From the NCBI RefSeq assembly GCF_003837805.1, contig NZ_RQIT01000010.1, forward strand, positions 124,001 through 188,000: a stretch of 64,000 nucleotides of DNA, read 5' to 3'. Positions 1-8,690 of this stretch are shown here, piece after piece; the first letter of the stretch is position 1, and every line of letters starts with the position of its first letter. The position numbers and the translations under genes are program-made. The notes under the pieces are model-generated. The model made no database searches and was not told where the DNA came from. It worked only from the letters and a program-made list of their open reading frames with translations. This stretch comes from Bradyrhizobium sp. RP6. GTDB lineage: Bacteria; Pseudomonadota; Alphaproteobacteria; Rhizobiales; Xanthobacteraceae.

Positions 1-99
1 CTCGGTGACGGCACGGCGGCTCTGATCCTCGACGTCGCGCAGCTGGTCTCGCTGGCGCAGTCGAAGTTCGAGAAGCAGCATATCAACGAGGCGGCGTGA
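1..99 (+). CDS. cheA: CheA histidine kinase, C-terminal end (partial)
   Basis: The window opens inside a reading frame that gives 32 residues before TGA at 97-99. The residues LGDGTAALILDV are the usual last strand of the CheW-like regulatory domain that ends CheA, the chemotaxis histidine kinase that receives signals from MCP-CheW arrays and phosphorylates CheY and CheB. The frame is followed with a one-base overlap by cheW, which fits a chemotaxis operon. Only the tail is visible, so the kinase domains cannot be judged; a different CheW-like-domain protein is a less likely alternative. Confidence 0.8.
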   Translation, partial: LGDGTAALILDVAQLVSLAQSKFEKQHINEAA

Positions 100-560
100 T
101 GAACGGGAGTTTGGCCAGCGAGCATCAGAGCGGCGCAATGCAGGTCGTGATGATCGGCCTCGGCGAGGAGAAATTTGCACTCGACGCCGGTCTCGTGCGC
201 GAGATCATAGATCCCGTCCCCGTGACCAAGGTGGCGGGTGCGCGCGCCTTCGTTCCCAGCGTGATCAACGTGCGTGGTAACGTCATTCCGCTCGCCGACC
301 TGCGCATTCGCTTCGGCATGCCGCAGCTCGACGACTCGGCCGACACGCGCATCGTCGTCATCGAACTCGATCTCGACGGCGAACCGGTTCTGGTCGGCCT
401 CACCGCCGACAAGGTCTACGAAGTCACGGAAATCGCGCAGACGGATGTGCAGCAGACGCCACGCGTCGGCATGCACTGGAAGCCGGAGTTCATTCGCTTC
501 ATCGCGAAGTGGCGTGAAGAGTTCGTCATCGTTCCCAACATGGAACGCATTCTGAATTGA
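99..560 (+). CDS. cheW: CheW chemotaxis coupling protein 1
   Basis: A 153-residue protein made of a single CheW domain, the adaptor that links MCP signalling tips to CheA at the cytoplasmic side of the membrane. The pattern FALDAGLVREII, then FVPSVINVRGNVIPLADLR, is characteristic of the domain's beta-barrels. The ATG at 99 overlaps the cheA stop (TGATG), so translation is probably coupled; a GTG one codon earlier is also possible. It is a different sequence from the second CheW at 2366, with an extended C-terminus ending in NMERILN, so the two adaptors may serve different receptors. Confidence 0.92.
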   Translation: MNGSLASEHQSGAMQVVMIGLGEEKFALDAGLVREIIDPVPVTKVAGARAFVPSVINVRGNVIPLADLRIRFGMPQLDDSADTRIVVIELDLDGEPVLVGLTADKVYEVTEIAQTDVQQTPRVGMHWKPEFIRFIAKWREEFVIVPNMERILN

Positions 561-598
561 AATGAGGTCTCGGGGGCGAGATCTGTAGGGGCTGGAAA

Positions 599-2299
599 AT
601 GAGATTTACCGTCAAGGCAAAGCTTGCCACCGCGTTCGGTTTGGTCATCGTCCTGTCCGGGCTCGCGGGCGGCGTGTCGTACATGAAGCTCGGCGATATG
701 ATGGCCACCGCCGACAGCATGGTCCTGCGTGCAAACCGGATGGAGAAGGCGACGCAGATCGAAAAGGATATTCTGCTTCAGCTGCGCGCCGAAAAGAACG
801 CAGTTCTTGGAACGGAAGCTCAGGCCGAGCAGTTTGCCGCTGAGGCCGCGAGGCTTCGGGACGAAGCGACGAAGACCAGGGACGAGGTCTACGCGCTCGC
901 CAGCGAGGGGGGCCGGAAGCTGCTCGACAGCTTTGCAGCCACCTACGCCAAGATGAATACGTACCAGGAAGAGACGCTTCGGCTTGCGAAGACCGACAAG
1001 ACCAAGGCCATGGAGCGCTCGATGGGCGACGGTCGCAAGGTCGTCGCGGACGCGATGGAAGCCATGGGGGCCTATGTCGTCAACACGAAGAAGCAGATGG
1101 CCGAGCAGGCTGTCCAGTCCAAGGCAGAGGGGCACCAGGCCCAACTCTTGCTGACGATGCTGATCGGCGTCTCGCTGGCGGTTGCGATCGGGGCTGCGCT
1201 GTGGATTTCCATCTCGATCAGCCGTTCGCTTGGAAGGGCTGTTGGCCTTGCGGGCGCGGTCGCGGAGGGTGATCTCAGCCGGACCATCCCCTCGGCGAGC
1301 AATGATGAGATCGGAGATCTCGTCAGGTCGCTGAACGTGATGGTCGAGAAGCTCCGGCAGATCGTCACCGAGGCGATCACGGCGGCGCAGAACGTCTCGG
1401 CCGGCAGCCAGGAGCTGTCCGCCAGCGCCGAGCAGCTCTCCCAGGGCGCGACCGAGCAGGCATCGTCCGCCGAGGAAGCCTCCTCCTCGATGGAGGAGAT
1501 GGCCTCCAACGTGAAACAGAACGCCGACAACGCCAACCAGACCGAGAAGATTGCGGCGCAATCGGCCAAGGACGCCGAGGCCAGCGGCGTCGCCGTCGGT
1601 CGTGCCGTCGAGGCGATGCAGACCATCGCCGAGAAGATCACGATCGTGCAGGAGATCGCGCGCCAGACCGATCTGCTCGCGCTCAATGCGGCAGTGGAAG
1701 CGGCGCGCGCCGGCGAGCACGGCAAGGGCTTTGCGGTGGTCGCCTCCGAGGTGCGCAAGCTCGCCGAGCGCAGCCAGGCGGCCGCGGCAGACATCGGCAC
1801 GCTCTCCACCGAGAGCGTCAAGGTCGCGCAGGAGGCGGGCGAGATGCTGTCCAAGCTCGTGCCCGACATCAAGAAGACCGCGGAGCTGGTGCAGGAGATC
1901 ACCGCGGCCTGCCGCGAGCAGGACGTGGGCTCAGCCCAGATCAATCAGGCCATCCAGCAGCTCGACAAGGTCGGCCAGCAGAACGCCAGCGCATCCGAGC
2001 AGGTGTCCTCGACCTCGGAGGAACTCGCCTCGCAGGCCGAGCAGCTCCAGTCCACCATCTCGTTCTTCCGGATCGAGCACACGGCACGCAAGGCGAATGC
2101 TGCGGCCGAGCCGATCGACCGCGCCGTCGGTCAGCTCCGGGCCAAGGCTGCGCATATGGCGGCTGTGGATCGCGAGACGAAGAAGCCGGCCCCCGTCCGC
2201 AGACCGGCACGCGCGATGAAGGTCGCCGGTGGCGGTGGTGGCTTCGCCTTCGACATGCATGACGGCGAAGACGACCGCGACGCCGACTTCCAGCGTTGA
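599..2299 (+). CDS. Methyl-accepting chemotaxis protein 1
   Basis: A 566-residue transmembrane chemoreceptor. A first membrane helix lies at about residues 8-30, a periplasmic four-helix-type sensing region follows, and a second membrane helix lies at about 183-207. A single HAMP linker then leads to the long cytoplasmic coiled coil. The signalling tip motif EIARQTDLLALNAAVEAARA, which contacts CheA and CheW, is intact. The C-terminus ends in DGEDDRDADFQR rather than the NWETF-type CheR tether. It lies between two cheW genes. The signalling domain is nearly identical to that of the receptor at 2911, but the linker is about 39 residues shorter because the second HAMP is missing. Confidence 0.95.
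   Translation: MRFTVKAKLATAFGLVIVLSGLAGGVSYMKLGDMMATADSMVLRANRMEKATQIEKDILLQLRAEKNAVLGTEAQAEQFAAEAARLRDEATKTRDEVYALASEGGRKLLDSFAATYAKMNTYQEETLRLAKTDKTKAMERSMGDGRKVVADAMEAMGAYVVNTKKQMAEQAVQSKAEGHQAQLLLTMLIGVSLAVAIGAALWISISISRSLGRAVGLAGAVAEGDLSRTIPSASNDEIGDLVRSLNVMVEKLRQIVTEAITAAQNVSAGSQELSASAEQLSQGATEQASSAEEASSSMEEMASNVKQNADNANQTEKIAAQSAKDAEASGVAVGRAVEAMQTIAEKITIVQEIARQTDLLALNAAVEAARAGEHGKGFAVVASEVRKLAERSQAAAADIGTLSTESVKVAQEAGEMLSKLVPDIKKTAELVQEITAACREQDVGSAQINQAIQQLDKVGQQNASASEQVSSTSEELASQAEQLQSTISFFRIEHTARKANAAAEPIDRAVGQLRAKAAHMAAVDRETKKPAPVRRPARAMKVAGGGGGFAFDMHDGEDDRDADFQR
1340..2078 (+). repeat. Direct repeat, copy A (MCP signalling domain)
   Basis: About 740 bp coding for the MCP signalling domain. 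It aligns without gaps, at a constant offset of 2429 bp, with 3769-4507 in the next receptor gene. Long stretches are identical or differ only at third codon positions. This shows a recent duplication or gene conversion. Confidence 0.85.
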
Positions 2300-2365
2300 T
2301 CAGCCGGTCCGGCCGTTATGCCGGACCGCATTCATTTGCCAACCTCCGGATCCTTGGACTGCATC

Positions 2366-2854
2366 ATGGCCGCAACCTCGCAATATCTGACGCTCGGGCT
2401 CGCCGGCGAGACGTTCGGCATCAGCATCCGCAATGTCCGTGAGATCCTCGACATGCGGCCGATCTCGCGGCTTCCGCACGCCCCGAACTTCCTGCTCGGC
2501 ATGATCGACGTGCGCGGCAGCGGCTATCCGATCGTCGACCTCCGGACCAAGCTCGGGCTGCCGGGCGTGCCGTCTACCGAAGCCACCCGCATCATCATCC
2601 TCGACGTGCCGATGAAGGACCGCCTGGTCGGCGTCGGCTTCGTCGCCGACTGCGTGTTCGAAGTCACCGACATCGACGAGCAGGCGATCGAGCCCATCCC
2701 CGAAATCGGCGGCAAATGGCAGTCCGACTATGCCGCCGGCATCGGTCGCAAAGGCGAGAAGTTCGTCGTGATCTTCGACCTCGCCAAGCTGATGGCCAAC
2801 GACAAGATCCCGGCAGGGCGCGATGCAGGCGCGGACGCGCCTCGCGCCGCCTGA
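2366..2854 (+). CDS. cheW: CheW chemotaxis coupling protein 2
   Basis: A second CheW adaptor of 162 residues, with the pattern FGISIRNVREILDM, then FLLGMIDVRGSGYPIVDLR. It ends in an Ala-rich tail (DAGADAPRAA). I chose the ATG at 2366 because the protein then begins directly with the domain (MAATSQYLTLGLAGETFG); an in-frame ATG at 2318 would add 16 residues that do not look like CheW. It lies 66 bp after the first MCP gene and 56 bp before the second, so each receptor gene follows its own cheW. Confidence 0.92.
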   Translation: MAATSQYLTLGLAGETFGISIRNVREILDMRPISRLPHAPNFLLGMIDVRGSGYPIVDLRTKLGLPGVPSTEATRIIILDVPMKDRLVGVGFVADCVFEVTDIDEQAIEPIPEIGGKWQSDYAAGIGRKGEKFVVIFDLAKLMANDKIPAGRDAGADAPRAA

Positions 2855-2910
2855 GTAAGAGTGAAGCGTGATCACGCGTAAACACCCCAATTCGAACCAA
2901 CGAGACTGAC

Positions 2911-4710
2911 ATGAGAGTCACCGTCAAAGCCAAGCTTGCCACCGCCTTCGGCGTCGTCATCCTGCTGTCCATGATCGCCGGCGGGGTCGCGTATCTGAAG
3001 CTGAACGACATGGTCGCGACGGCCGAGCATCTGTCTGCCCGTGCCGGCCGGCTGGCCAAGGTTGGCGAACTTCAGGAGGCCGTCCTGCTTCAGGTGCGGG
3101 CCGAGAAGAACACTATCCTCGCGGCGGAAGCCGACCAGGACAAGTTCATCGGCCAGATCGCTCAACTGCGCGAACGCGCGATGAAAGTGAAGGACGAGGT
3201 CTATTCCAGCGCGAGCGAGACCGGCAGGAAAATGATCGAGACTTTCGCCATTGCCTACGCGAACTCCAACGCGGTACAGGATCAGACGCTTGCGCTCGCC
3301 AAACAGGACAAGGCCAGGGCGACAGAGCGGTCGATGACCGAGGGCCTGAAGGCCTCCACGCCGGCACTCACGGCGGCGAGCGACTACATCAATTATGTGA
3401 AGAAGCAGATGGCCGCGGAGAGCGAGCAGGCCAAAGTCGACGGAAGCCACGCCACCCTGATTCTCGTTTCCCTGATCCTCGCCTCGCTCGTCATCGCCAT
3501 CGCTGCCGCGGTCTGGATGGCTCTGAATATCAGCCGTTCGCTTTCCAATGCGGTCGGCCTTGCCGATGCAGTGGCGATCGGCGATCTCAGCCAAAAGATC
3601 GATTCATCCAGCAATGATGAAATCGGCGACCTCATCAAGTCGCTGAATGCGATGACCGTCAATCTCAATCAGACCGCCGCCGTCGCCAACGAGATCGCCC
3701 AGGGCAACCTCACGGTCGAGGCCAAGCCGCTGTCGGACAAGGATACGCTCGGCCTTGCGCTCGAACGCATGGTCGAGAAGCTCCGCCAGATCGTGTCCGA
3801 AGCTCTCACTGCCGCGCAGAACGTCTCCGCCGGCAGCCAGGAGCTCTCCGCCAGTGCCGAGCAGCTTTCGCAGGGAGCGACCGAGCAGGCCTCCTCTGCC
3901 GAGGAAGCCTCCTCCTCGATGGAGGAGATGGCTTCCAACGTGAAGCAGAACGCGGACAACGCCAACCAGACCGAGAAGATCGCCGCGCAGTCGGCCAAGG
4001 ATGCCGAAGCCAGCGGCGCAGCGGTCGGCCGCGCCGTCAGCGCGATGCAGACCATTGCCGAGAAGATCACGATCGTGCAGGAGATCGCGCGCCAGACCGA
4101 TCTGCTTGCGCTCAACGCGGCAGTGGAAGCCGCGCGCGCAGGCGAGCACGGCAAGGGCTTTGCGGTGGTCGCCTCCGAGGTGCGCAAGCTCGCCGAGCGC
4201 AGCCAGGCGGCTGCGGCCGAGATCGGAACGCTCTCGGTCGACACCGTCAAGGTCGCGCAGGAGGCCGGCGCCATGCTGTCCAAGCTCGTTCCGGACATCA
4301 AGAAGACGGCCGAACTCGTCGAAGAGATTACCGCGGCTTGCCGCGAGCAGGACGTGGGCTCGGCCCAGATCAACCAGGCGATCCAGCAGCTCGACAAGGT
4401 CGGCCAGCAGAACGCCAGCGCATCCGAGCAGGTGTCCTCGACCTCGGAGGAGCTCGCCTCGCAGGCCGAACAACTCCAGTCGACCATCGCCTACTTCCGC
4501 ATCGAACAGGGTGGAAAAGCTCACGCCGCGCCGATTGACCGGGCGGTCAATCAGCTGCGCGCCAAGGCGGCCACCATGGCGGCGGTCGAGCGTCCGGCGA
4601 GAAAGCCGCTGGGCAAGCCGGCGCGTGCCGTGAAGGCTGCCGGCGGCGGCGGATTCGCGTTCGACATGAATGACGGCGAGGACGATCGGGACGCGGATTT
4701 CCAGCGCTAG
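2911..4710 (+). CDS. Methyl-accepting chemotaxis protein 2
   Basis: A 599-residue chemoreceptor laid out like the one at 599: a membrane helix near residues 8-30, a periplasmic helical domain, a second membrane helix near 182-205, HAMP and the signalling coiled coil with intact tip EIARQTDLLALNAAVEAARA. It differs by an added HAMP-like segment of about 39 residues (ANEIAQGNLTVEAKPLSDKD), giving a tandem HAMP. The periplasmic part has diverged while the signalling domain has stayed almost identical, so the two receptors probably bind different ligands. The tail DGEDDRDADFQR is shared with receptor 1. The gene is followed by a strong hairpin. Confidence 0.95.
   Translation: MRVTVKAKLATAFGVVILLSMIAGGVAYLKLNDMVATAEHLSARAGRLAKVGELQEAVLLQVRAEKNTILAAEADQDKFIGQIAQLRERAMKVKDEVYSSASETGRKMIETFAIAYANSNAVQDQTLALAKQDKARATERSMTEGLKASTPALTAASDYINYVKKQMAAESEQAKVDGSHATLILVSLILASLVIAIAAAVWMALNISRSLSNAVGLADAVAIGDLSQKIDSSSNDEIGDLIKSLNAMTVNLNQTAAVANEIAQGNLTVEAKPLSDKDTLGLALERMVEKLRQIVSEALTAAQNVSAGSQELSASAEQLSQGATEQASSAEEASSSMEEMASNVKQNADNANQTEKIAAQSAKDAEASGAAVGRAVSAMQTIAEKITIVQEIARQTDLLALNAAVEAARAGEHGKGFAVVASEVRKLAERSQAAAAEIGTLSVDTVKVAQEAGAMLSKLVPDIKKTAELVEEITAACREQDVGSAQINQAIQQLDKVGQQNASASEQVSSTSEELASQAEQLQSTIAYFRIEQGGKAHAAPIDRAVNQLRAKAATMAAVERPARKPLGKPARAVKAAGGGGFAFDMNDGEDDRDADFQR
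3769..4507 (+). repeat. Direct repeat, copy B (MCP signalling domain)
   Basis: Partner of the segment at 1340-2078, at a constant offset of 2429 bp. Recombination between the two would remove the second cheW and fuse the N-terminus of receptor 1 to the C-terminus of receptor 2. Confidence 0.85.
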
Positions 4711-4716
4711 GATTCC

Positions 4717-4750
4717 GACGGATCGGCCCCCATCGGCGGGCCGATCCGTC
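4717..4750 (+). terminator. Terminator hairpin after MCP 2
   Basis: Perfect 13-bp stem (GACGGATCGGCCC at 4717-4729, complement at 4738-4750) with an 8-nt loop, starting 7 bp after the stop of the receptor gene. It is followed by TTCGGCAATTTTA, a weak T-tract. It should end or attenuate the cheA-cheW-mcp transcript before cheR. Confidence 0.75.
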
Positions 4751-4842
4751 TTCGGCAATTTTAGTTAAAGTGTAGGATTTAAGATGCTCCGAATGGCCGG
4801 TTATGCAATGCAGGTGGCCGTCCCGGCTCGGGGCAGGCGGCC

Positions 4843-5697
4843 ATGATGCCTGCGATGCAGGATACGGCCGTGCACCTGTCCGAGCGCCACTTCCGGACCA
4901 TCGCCGAATTGATCGAGGGCCAGGTCGGCATCAAGCTGCCTCAGGGCAAGCGGTTGATGCTGGAGGGGCGGCTGCACAAGCGCGTGCGCGCGCTGAATTT
5001 CTCCGATCTCAATGAATATGTCGAAAACCTGTTCGAGGCGGATCATTTCGACACCGAGCTTACTCATCTCATCGATGTGGTGACGACCAACAAGACCGAC
5101 TTTTTCCGCGAGCCGCAGCACTTCACCTTCTTGCGCGAGATTGCGATTCCCGCCCTGCTCAAAGTCCGCGGACGGAGAAACGCCAACCTGAAGATCTGGA
5201 GCTCGGCGAGCTCCACCGGCATGGAAGCCTACACGACCGCGATGGTGCTGGACGACATGACGCGCAGCGGATCGCGCTTCCAGTACCGCATTCTCGGGAC
5301 CGACATCTCGACCGCGGTGCTGCGCCTCGCCAGGATGGCGATCTACAACCGCGATGTGCTCGCCCCCGTGCCGGAGCAGTTCGTGAAACGGTATTTTTCG
5401 TCGTCTCGCGACAAGTCGCGCGGCGAAGTGCGGATCGTGCCTGAGCTACGGCGCATGACGCACTTCATGAGGATGAACCTCATGGACAAGTCCTATCCCG
5501 TCGACCGTGACGTCGATATCATCTTCTGCCGCAACGTCCTGATCTATTTCGAGCGCGAGACCCAGCGCAAGGTGGTGGAGCAATTGTGCAGCCATCTGCG
5601 TCCGGGCGGCTATCTGCTGGTCGGGCATTCGGAATCGATGATTCACAGTGCCGTGCCTGGGCTGAAGCAGATTCAGCCAACCATCTTCCAGGTCTAG
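4843..5697 (+). CDS. cheR: CheR protein-glutamate methyltransferase
   Basis: A 284-residue S-adenosylmethionine-dependent enzyme that methylates glutamates on MCPs for adaptation. The N-terminal helical domain (about 1-80) leads to TTNKTDFFREPQHF (81-94), a CheR hallmark, and VDIIFCRNVLIYFERETQRK is typical of the C-terminal half. The cofactor-binding motif at 118-130 reads IWSSASSTGMEAY, where the usual form is close to IWSAGCSTGEEPYS; the GEEP-like part has become GMEA. The gene ends 16 bp before cheB. ATG codons at 4843 and 4846 are adjacent; the first is used here. Confidence 0.93.
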   Translation: MMPAMQDTAVHLSERHFRTIAELIEGQVGIKLPQGKRLMLEGRLHKRVRALNFSDLNEYVENLFEADHFDTELTHLIDVVTTNKTDFFREPQHFTFLREIAIPALLKVRGRRNANLKIWSSASSTGMEAYTTAMVLDDMTRSGSRFQYRILGTDISTAVLRLARMAIYNRDVLAPVPEQFVKRYFSSSRDKSRGEVRIVPELRRMTHFMRMNLMDKSYPVDRDVDIIFCRNVLIYFERETQRKVVEQLCSHLRPGGYLLVGHSESMIHSAVPGLKQIQPTIFQV

Positions 5698-5713
5698 CCG
5701 GAGTGCAACCAGA

Positions 5714-6805
5714 ATGCCGAGGGAGAAAGTTCGCGTGCTGATCGTGGACGATTCGGCGTCGGTGCGCCAAATCCTGCTGACGATCTTGAGTGAAGATCCT
5801 GATATCGAAGTGATGGCGACCGCGTCCGATCCGTTCGTGGCGGCCAAGCGGCTCGAGAAGGAGCTGCCTGACGTCATCATCCTCGACCTCGAAATGCCGC
5901 GCATGGACGGCATGACCTTCCTGCGCAAGATCATGGCGCAACGTCCGATACCGGTGATCATCTGCTCGTCGCTGACCGAGGAGGGCTCGAACGTGATGTT
6001 CGAGGCGTTCGAGGCGGGGGCAGTCGACATCGTGCCGAAGCCGAAGATCGACACGCGCCAGGCACTGCTCGAATGCTCCGCGCGGCTGCGTGAAGCCGTG
6101 AAGTCGGCCGCCCGCGCCCGGGTGCGCCCGCGTGCGGAGCGTCGCGCAATCGAGAAGAAGCTGACCGCCGATGCCATCATCCCGCCGCCGGTCCAGGGCA
6201 AGGTCCGGCCGACCACGGAACGCATCGTGTGCATCGGTGCCTCGACGGGCGGCACCGAAGCGCTCAACGACGTTCTTGAAATGCTGCCGCCGCACTGTCC
6301 GCCCATCGTCATCGTCCAGCACATGCCGGCAGGCTTCACCGCCGCCTTTGCCAGGCGTCTCGACGGCGTCTGCCAGATCCGGGTCAAGGAGGCCGAGGAC
6401 GGCGAACCGGTGCTGCCGGGTTGCGCCTATATCGCGCCGGGAGCCCGCCACATGCTGCTCCAGCGCATCGGCCTGCGCTACCAGATCGCGATCAAGGATG
6501 GGCCGCCGGTGTCCCGGCATCGTCCGTCCGTCGACGTGTTGTTCCGCTCGGCGGCCCAAAATGCCGGCGCCAACGCGCTCGGCGTGATCATGACCGGCAT
6601 GGGCGACGATGGCGCGCGCGGAATGCTGGAGATGCGCAAGCTCGGCGCCTCGACGCGGGCACAGGATGAAGAGAGCTGCGTGGTGTTCGGCATGCCCAAG
6701 GAAGCCATCGCTCACGGCGGTGTCGAGAAGGTCGTCTCGCTGAACCATATCCCGCGCGAAATCATGCTCTGGTATCAGGCCGGGCATGTTGCGGTGGCAG
6801 GGTGA
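5714..6805 (+). CDS. cheB: CheB protein-glutamate methylesterase/deamidase
   Basis: A 363-residue two-domain enzyme that removes methyl groups from MCPs when phosphorylated by CheA. The receiver domain (about 5-125) has the acidic pair VDD at 11-13 and the phospho-acceptor Asp58 in LDLEMPRMDG. The C-terminal methylesterase domain carries the serine motif GASTGGTEAL, the histidine motif QHMPAGF and the aspartate motif GVIMTGMGDDGARG, so the catalytic triad looks complete. The start at 5714 follows CGGAG by nine bases. Its end overlaps a possible GTG start of the next gene, which points to one transcript. Confidence 0.95.
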   Translation: MPREKVRVLIVDDSASVRQILLTILSEDPDIEVMATASDPFVAAKRLEKELPDVIILDLEMPRMDGMTFLRKIMAQRPIPVIICSSLTEEGSNVMFEAFEAGAVDIVPKPKIDTRQALLECSARLREAVKSAARARVRPRAERRAIEKKLTADAIIPPPVQGKVRPTTERIVCIGASTGGTEALNDVLEMLPPHCPPIVIVQHMPAGFTAAFARRLDGVCQIRVKEAEDGEPVLPGCAYIAPGARHMLLQRIGLRYQIAIKDGPPVSRHRPSVDVLFRSAAQNAGANALGVIMTGMGDDGARGMLEMRKLGASTRAQDEESCVVFGMPKEAIAHGGVEKVVSLNHIPREIMLWYQAGHVAVAG

Positions 6806-6810
6806 GCGCA

Positions 6811-8538
6811 ATGTCCGTCATTCCCGCCGACACGCTTGCCGAGGCGATCGCCGCGACCGAGGACGTCTCCTCCCGCATCGAGGACGTGTTCGCGCGGGTC
6901 GGTCAAGAGCTCGGACGCGGGCATCTCATCTTCAAGGAGTTGAACCAGGGCCTCGCAACGCTTTCCTCGGAACTCTCCGGTGCAGAGATCGAGGGCGCCG
7001 CGACCGCGCTACAGGAGATCGCCACGCGGCTCAGCGATCTGGCGCAGGCGCTGCCGGCCGAAACCGCCCTGCTTGATGCGATCGGCAAGAGCACGGCGGA
7101 GGCGTCTGCCTTGCTCAAGCCGCTGTTCAAGCACATCCAGATGATCACCATCATCGCCCGCAGCGCGCGGATCGAGGCAGCCTCGCTCGACAGCGATCGC
7201 GAGGGTTTTCTCGCCTTCACGCAGGAAGCTTATGATCTCGGCAAGGCCGTGCAGGGCGCGATCGAAGGCTGCGCGCGGGATCAGGAGCGCCTGTTCGAGG
7301 CGGTCGCTACCGCATCGGGCCGGCAGAAGGAGTTCGAGAGCCGCTACCGGAATCAACTGGCGGCCGAGAGCGTCGAACTTGGCTCCGCCTATGCCGGATT
7401 GCATGATCAGCGCCGCAACAGCAGCCATCTGGCCGATCGTGCAAGTTCCAGCACCAGGAAGATCGCCGAGGCGGTCGGCAGCGCCATTATTTCCCTGCAG
7501 GCGGGCGACAGCACGCGTCAGCGTCTCGAGCACGTCTCCCACGGCCTCGGCCTTGTCTCTGGACCCGCCCCGAGCCTCGTGCCCGAACCGGTCGCGAGCG
7601 ATGACGGCGCACGTGCGATCTGCCAGTTGCAGGCGGCCCAGCTCAGGGATGCCCAGCGCGAGTTCGGCGGCGACATCGGCCAGATCGTTCGCGCGCTGAC
7701 CGCCATCCTGAACGATGCGGGCAGCGTCGTCGGCCACGGCCGCACGTTGTTTGGCGGCGAGGATGGCAGCTCGTCGTCGTTCCTGACACGCATCAAGGAG
7801 ACGCTGGCGCACGCATCGACCCTGATCGCCACCTGCGAGGGTGCGGGCCGCTCGGTCGACGAGGCGCTCGCGATCGTTGAGGATACGCTGGCGAAATTTC
7901 GCCAGGCGATCGCCGGGCTGGCCGAGGCGACAATCGACATCACGCTGATCGGAATGAATGCGGGCCTCAAGGCAAGCCATCTCGGCAGCCGCGGCAGCGC
8001 TTTCGTCGTCATTGCCAACGAGCTCAAGGCAACCGCCGACCAGGTCTCGGTGGGAGCAGGGCGTTTGAGGCCTGTGCTCGACGGCATCGAGCGGTCGGCC
8101 GGGGAGCTGAAGGTACTCCGCTTGCAGGGCGATCCCACGCAACTCGCCAAGCTCGAACCGCAGATCCTCCAGGCGCTGCGCGAGATCGAGGCCGGCAATG
8201 AGCGGCTCGGCAAGCTGATGAGCCGGCTCGTCGATGAAGGTGCGGAATTCGAGGGCCTGATGAATTCGGCGCAAGGCCTGATGACCACGCTAGGCGAAGG
8301 CTCCGCGGCGTTGCCCACGGTCGCGGCCCGGCTCGAGACCGCGAGCGCAGCCGCGCAGAAGCCGCGGCCGCAAGCGCAGGACGAGGCGGTGCTTGACCAG
8401 CTCTTTGCGCGCTACACGATGGAACGCGAGCGCGACGTGCACCGGGAGTTCCTGCAAACCTTCGGGCTGGGGTCGATCGCCGCCGTGCGCCCGGTCGAGG
8501 CAGTCGAGACGGCGGACGACGGCATAGAATTGTTCTGA
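6811..8538 (+). CDS. Soluble coiled-coil protein of the chemotaxis operon
   Basis: A protein of about 575 residues without membrane segments. It is almost entirely helical with long heptad stretches and has no visible enzyme motif. It resembles a cytoplasmic MCP-like protein in overall style, but the canonical signalling tip is absent; the closest segments are IARSARIEAASLDSD and ITLIGMNAGLKASHLGSRGS, which look like degenerate versions of the MCP tip and could pack against CheA/CheW arrays. The first possible start is GTG at 6802, overlapping the cheB stop; ATG at 6811 has AGGGTGAG upstream and is preferred. Function is inferred only from position. Confidence 0.8.
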   Translation: MSVIPADTLAEAIAATEDVSSRIEDVFARVGQELGRGHLIFKELNQGLATLSSELSGAEIEGAATALQEIATRLSDLAQALPAETALLDAIGKSTAEASALLKPLFKHIQMITIIARSARIEAASLDSDREGFLAFTQEAYDLGKAVQGAIEGCARDQERLFEAVATASGRQKEFESRYRNQLAAESVELGSAYAGLHDQRRNSSHLADRASSSTRKIAEAVGSAIISLQAGDSTRQRLEHVSHGLGLVSGPAPSLVPEPVASDDGARAICQLQAAQLRDAQREFGGDIGQIVRALTAILNDAGSVVGHGRTLFGGEDGSSSSFLTRIKETLAHASTLIATCEGAGRSVDEALAIVEDTLAKFRQAIAGLAEATIDITLIGMNAGLKASHLGSRGSAFVVIANELKATADQVSVGAGRLRPVLDGIERSAGELKVLRLQGDPTQLAKLEPQILQALREIEAGNERLGKLMSRLVDEGAEFEGLMNSAQGLMTTLGEGSAALPTVAARLETASAAAQKPRPQAQDEAVLDQLFARYTMERERDVHREFLQTFGLGSIAAVRPVEAVETADDGIELF

Positions 8539-8690
8539 TCCTGCTGCGGGCGCCGCCGCCTGCGCCAGCGGAAATTTGACGGATTGACTTTGCACGGCGT
8601 TAACCGTGGCGGAATGCTCACCACCGCGGTCATTGTCGCGGCCCCACGGCTCGTTGCAAATACGCATGGAATTCATGGGTGGATCTTTCC

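Noticed and set aside
416..1720. A long open frame (434 residues) on the minus strand across the first MCP gene
   Set aside because: It is antisense to a certain MCP gene with intact motifs; GC-rich codon use at third positions opens the opposite frame. It has a His/Leu/Arg-rich composition with no domain.
5519..6811. A 430-residue minus-strand frame across cheR/cheB
   Set aside because: It is a shadow of the clear CheB and CheR genes and has no recognisable features.
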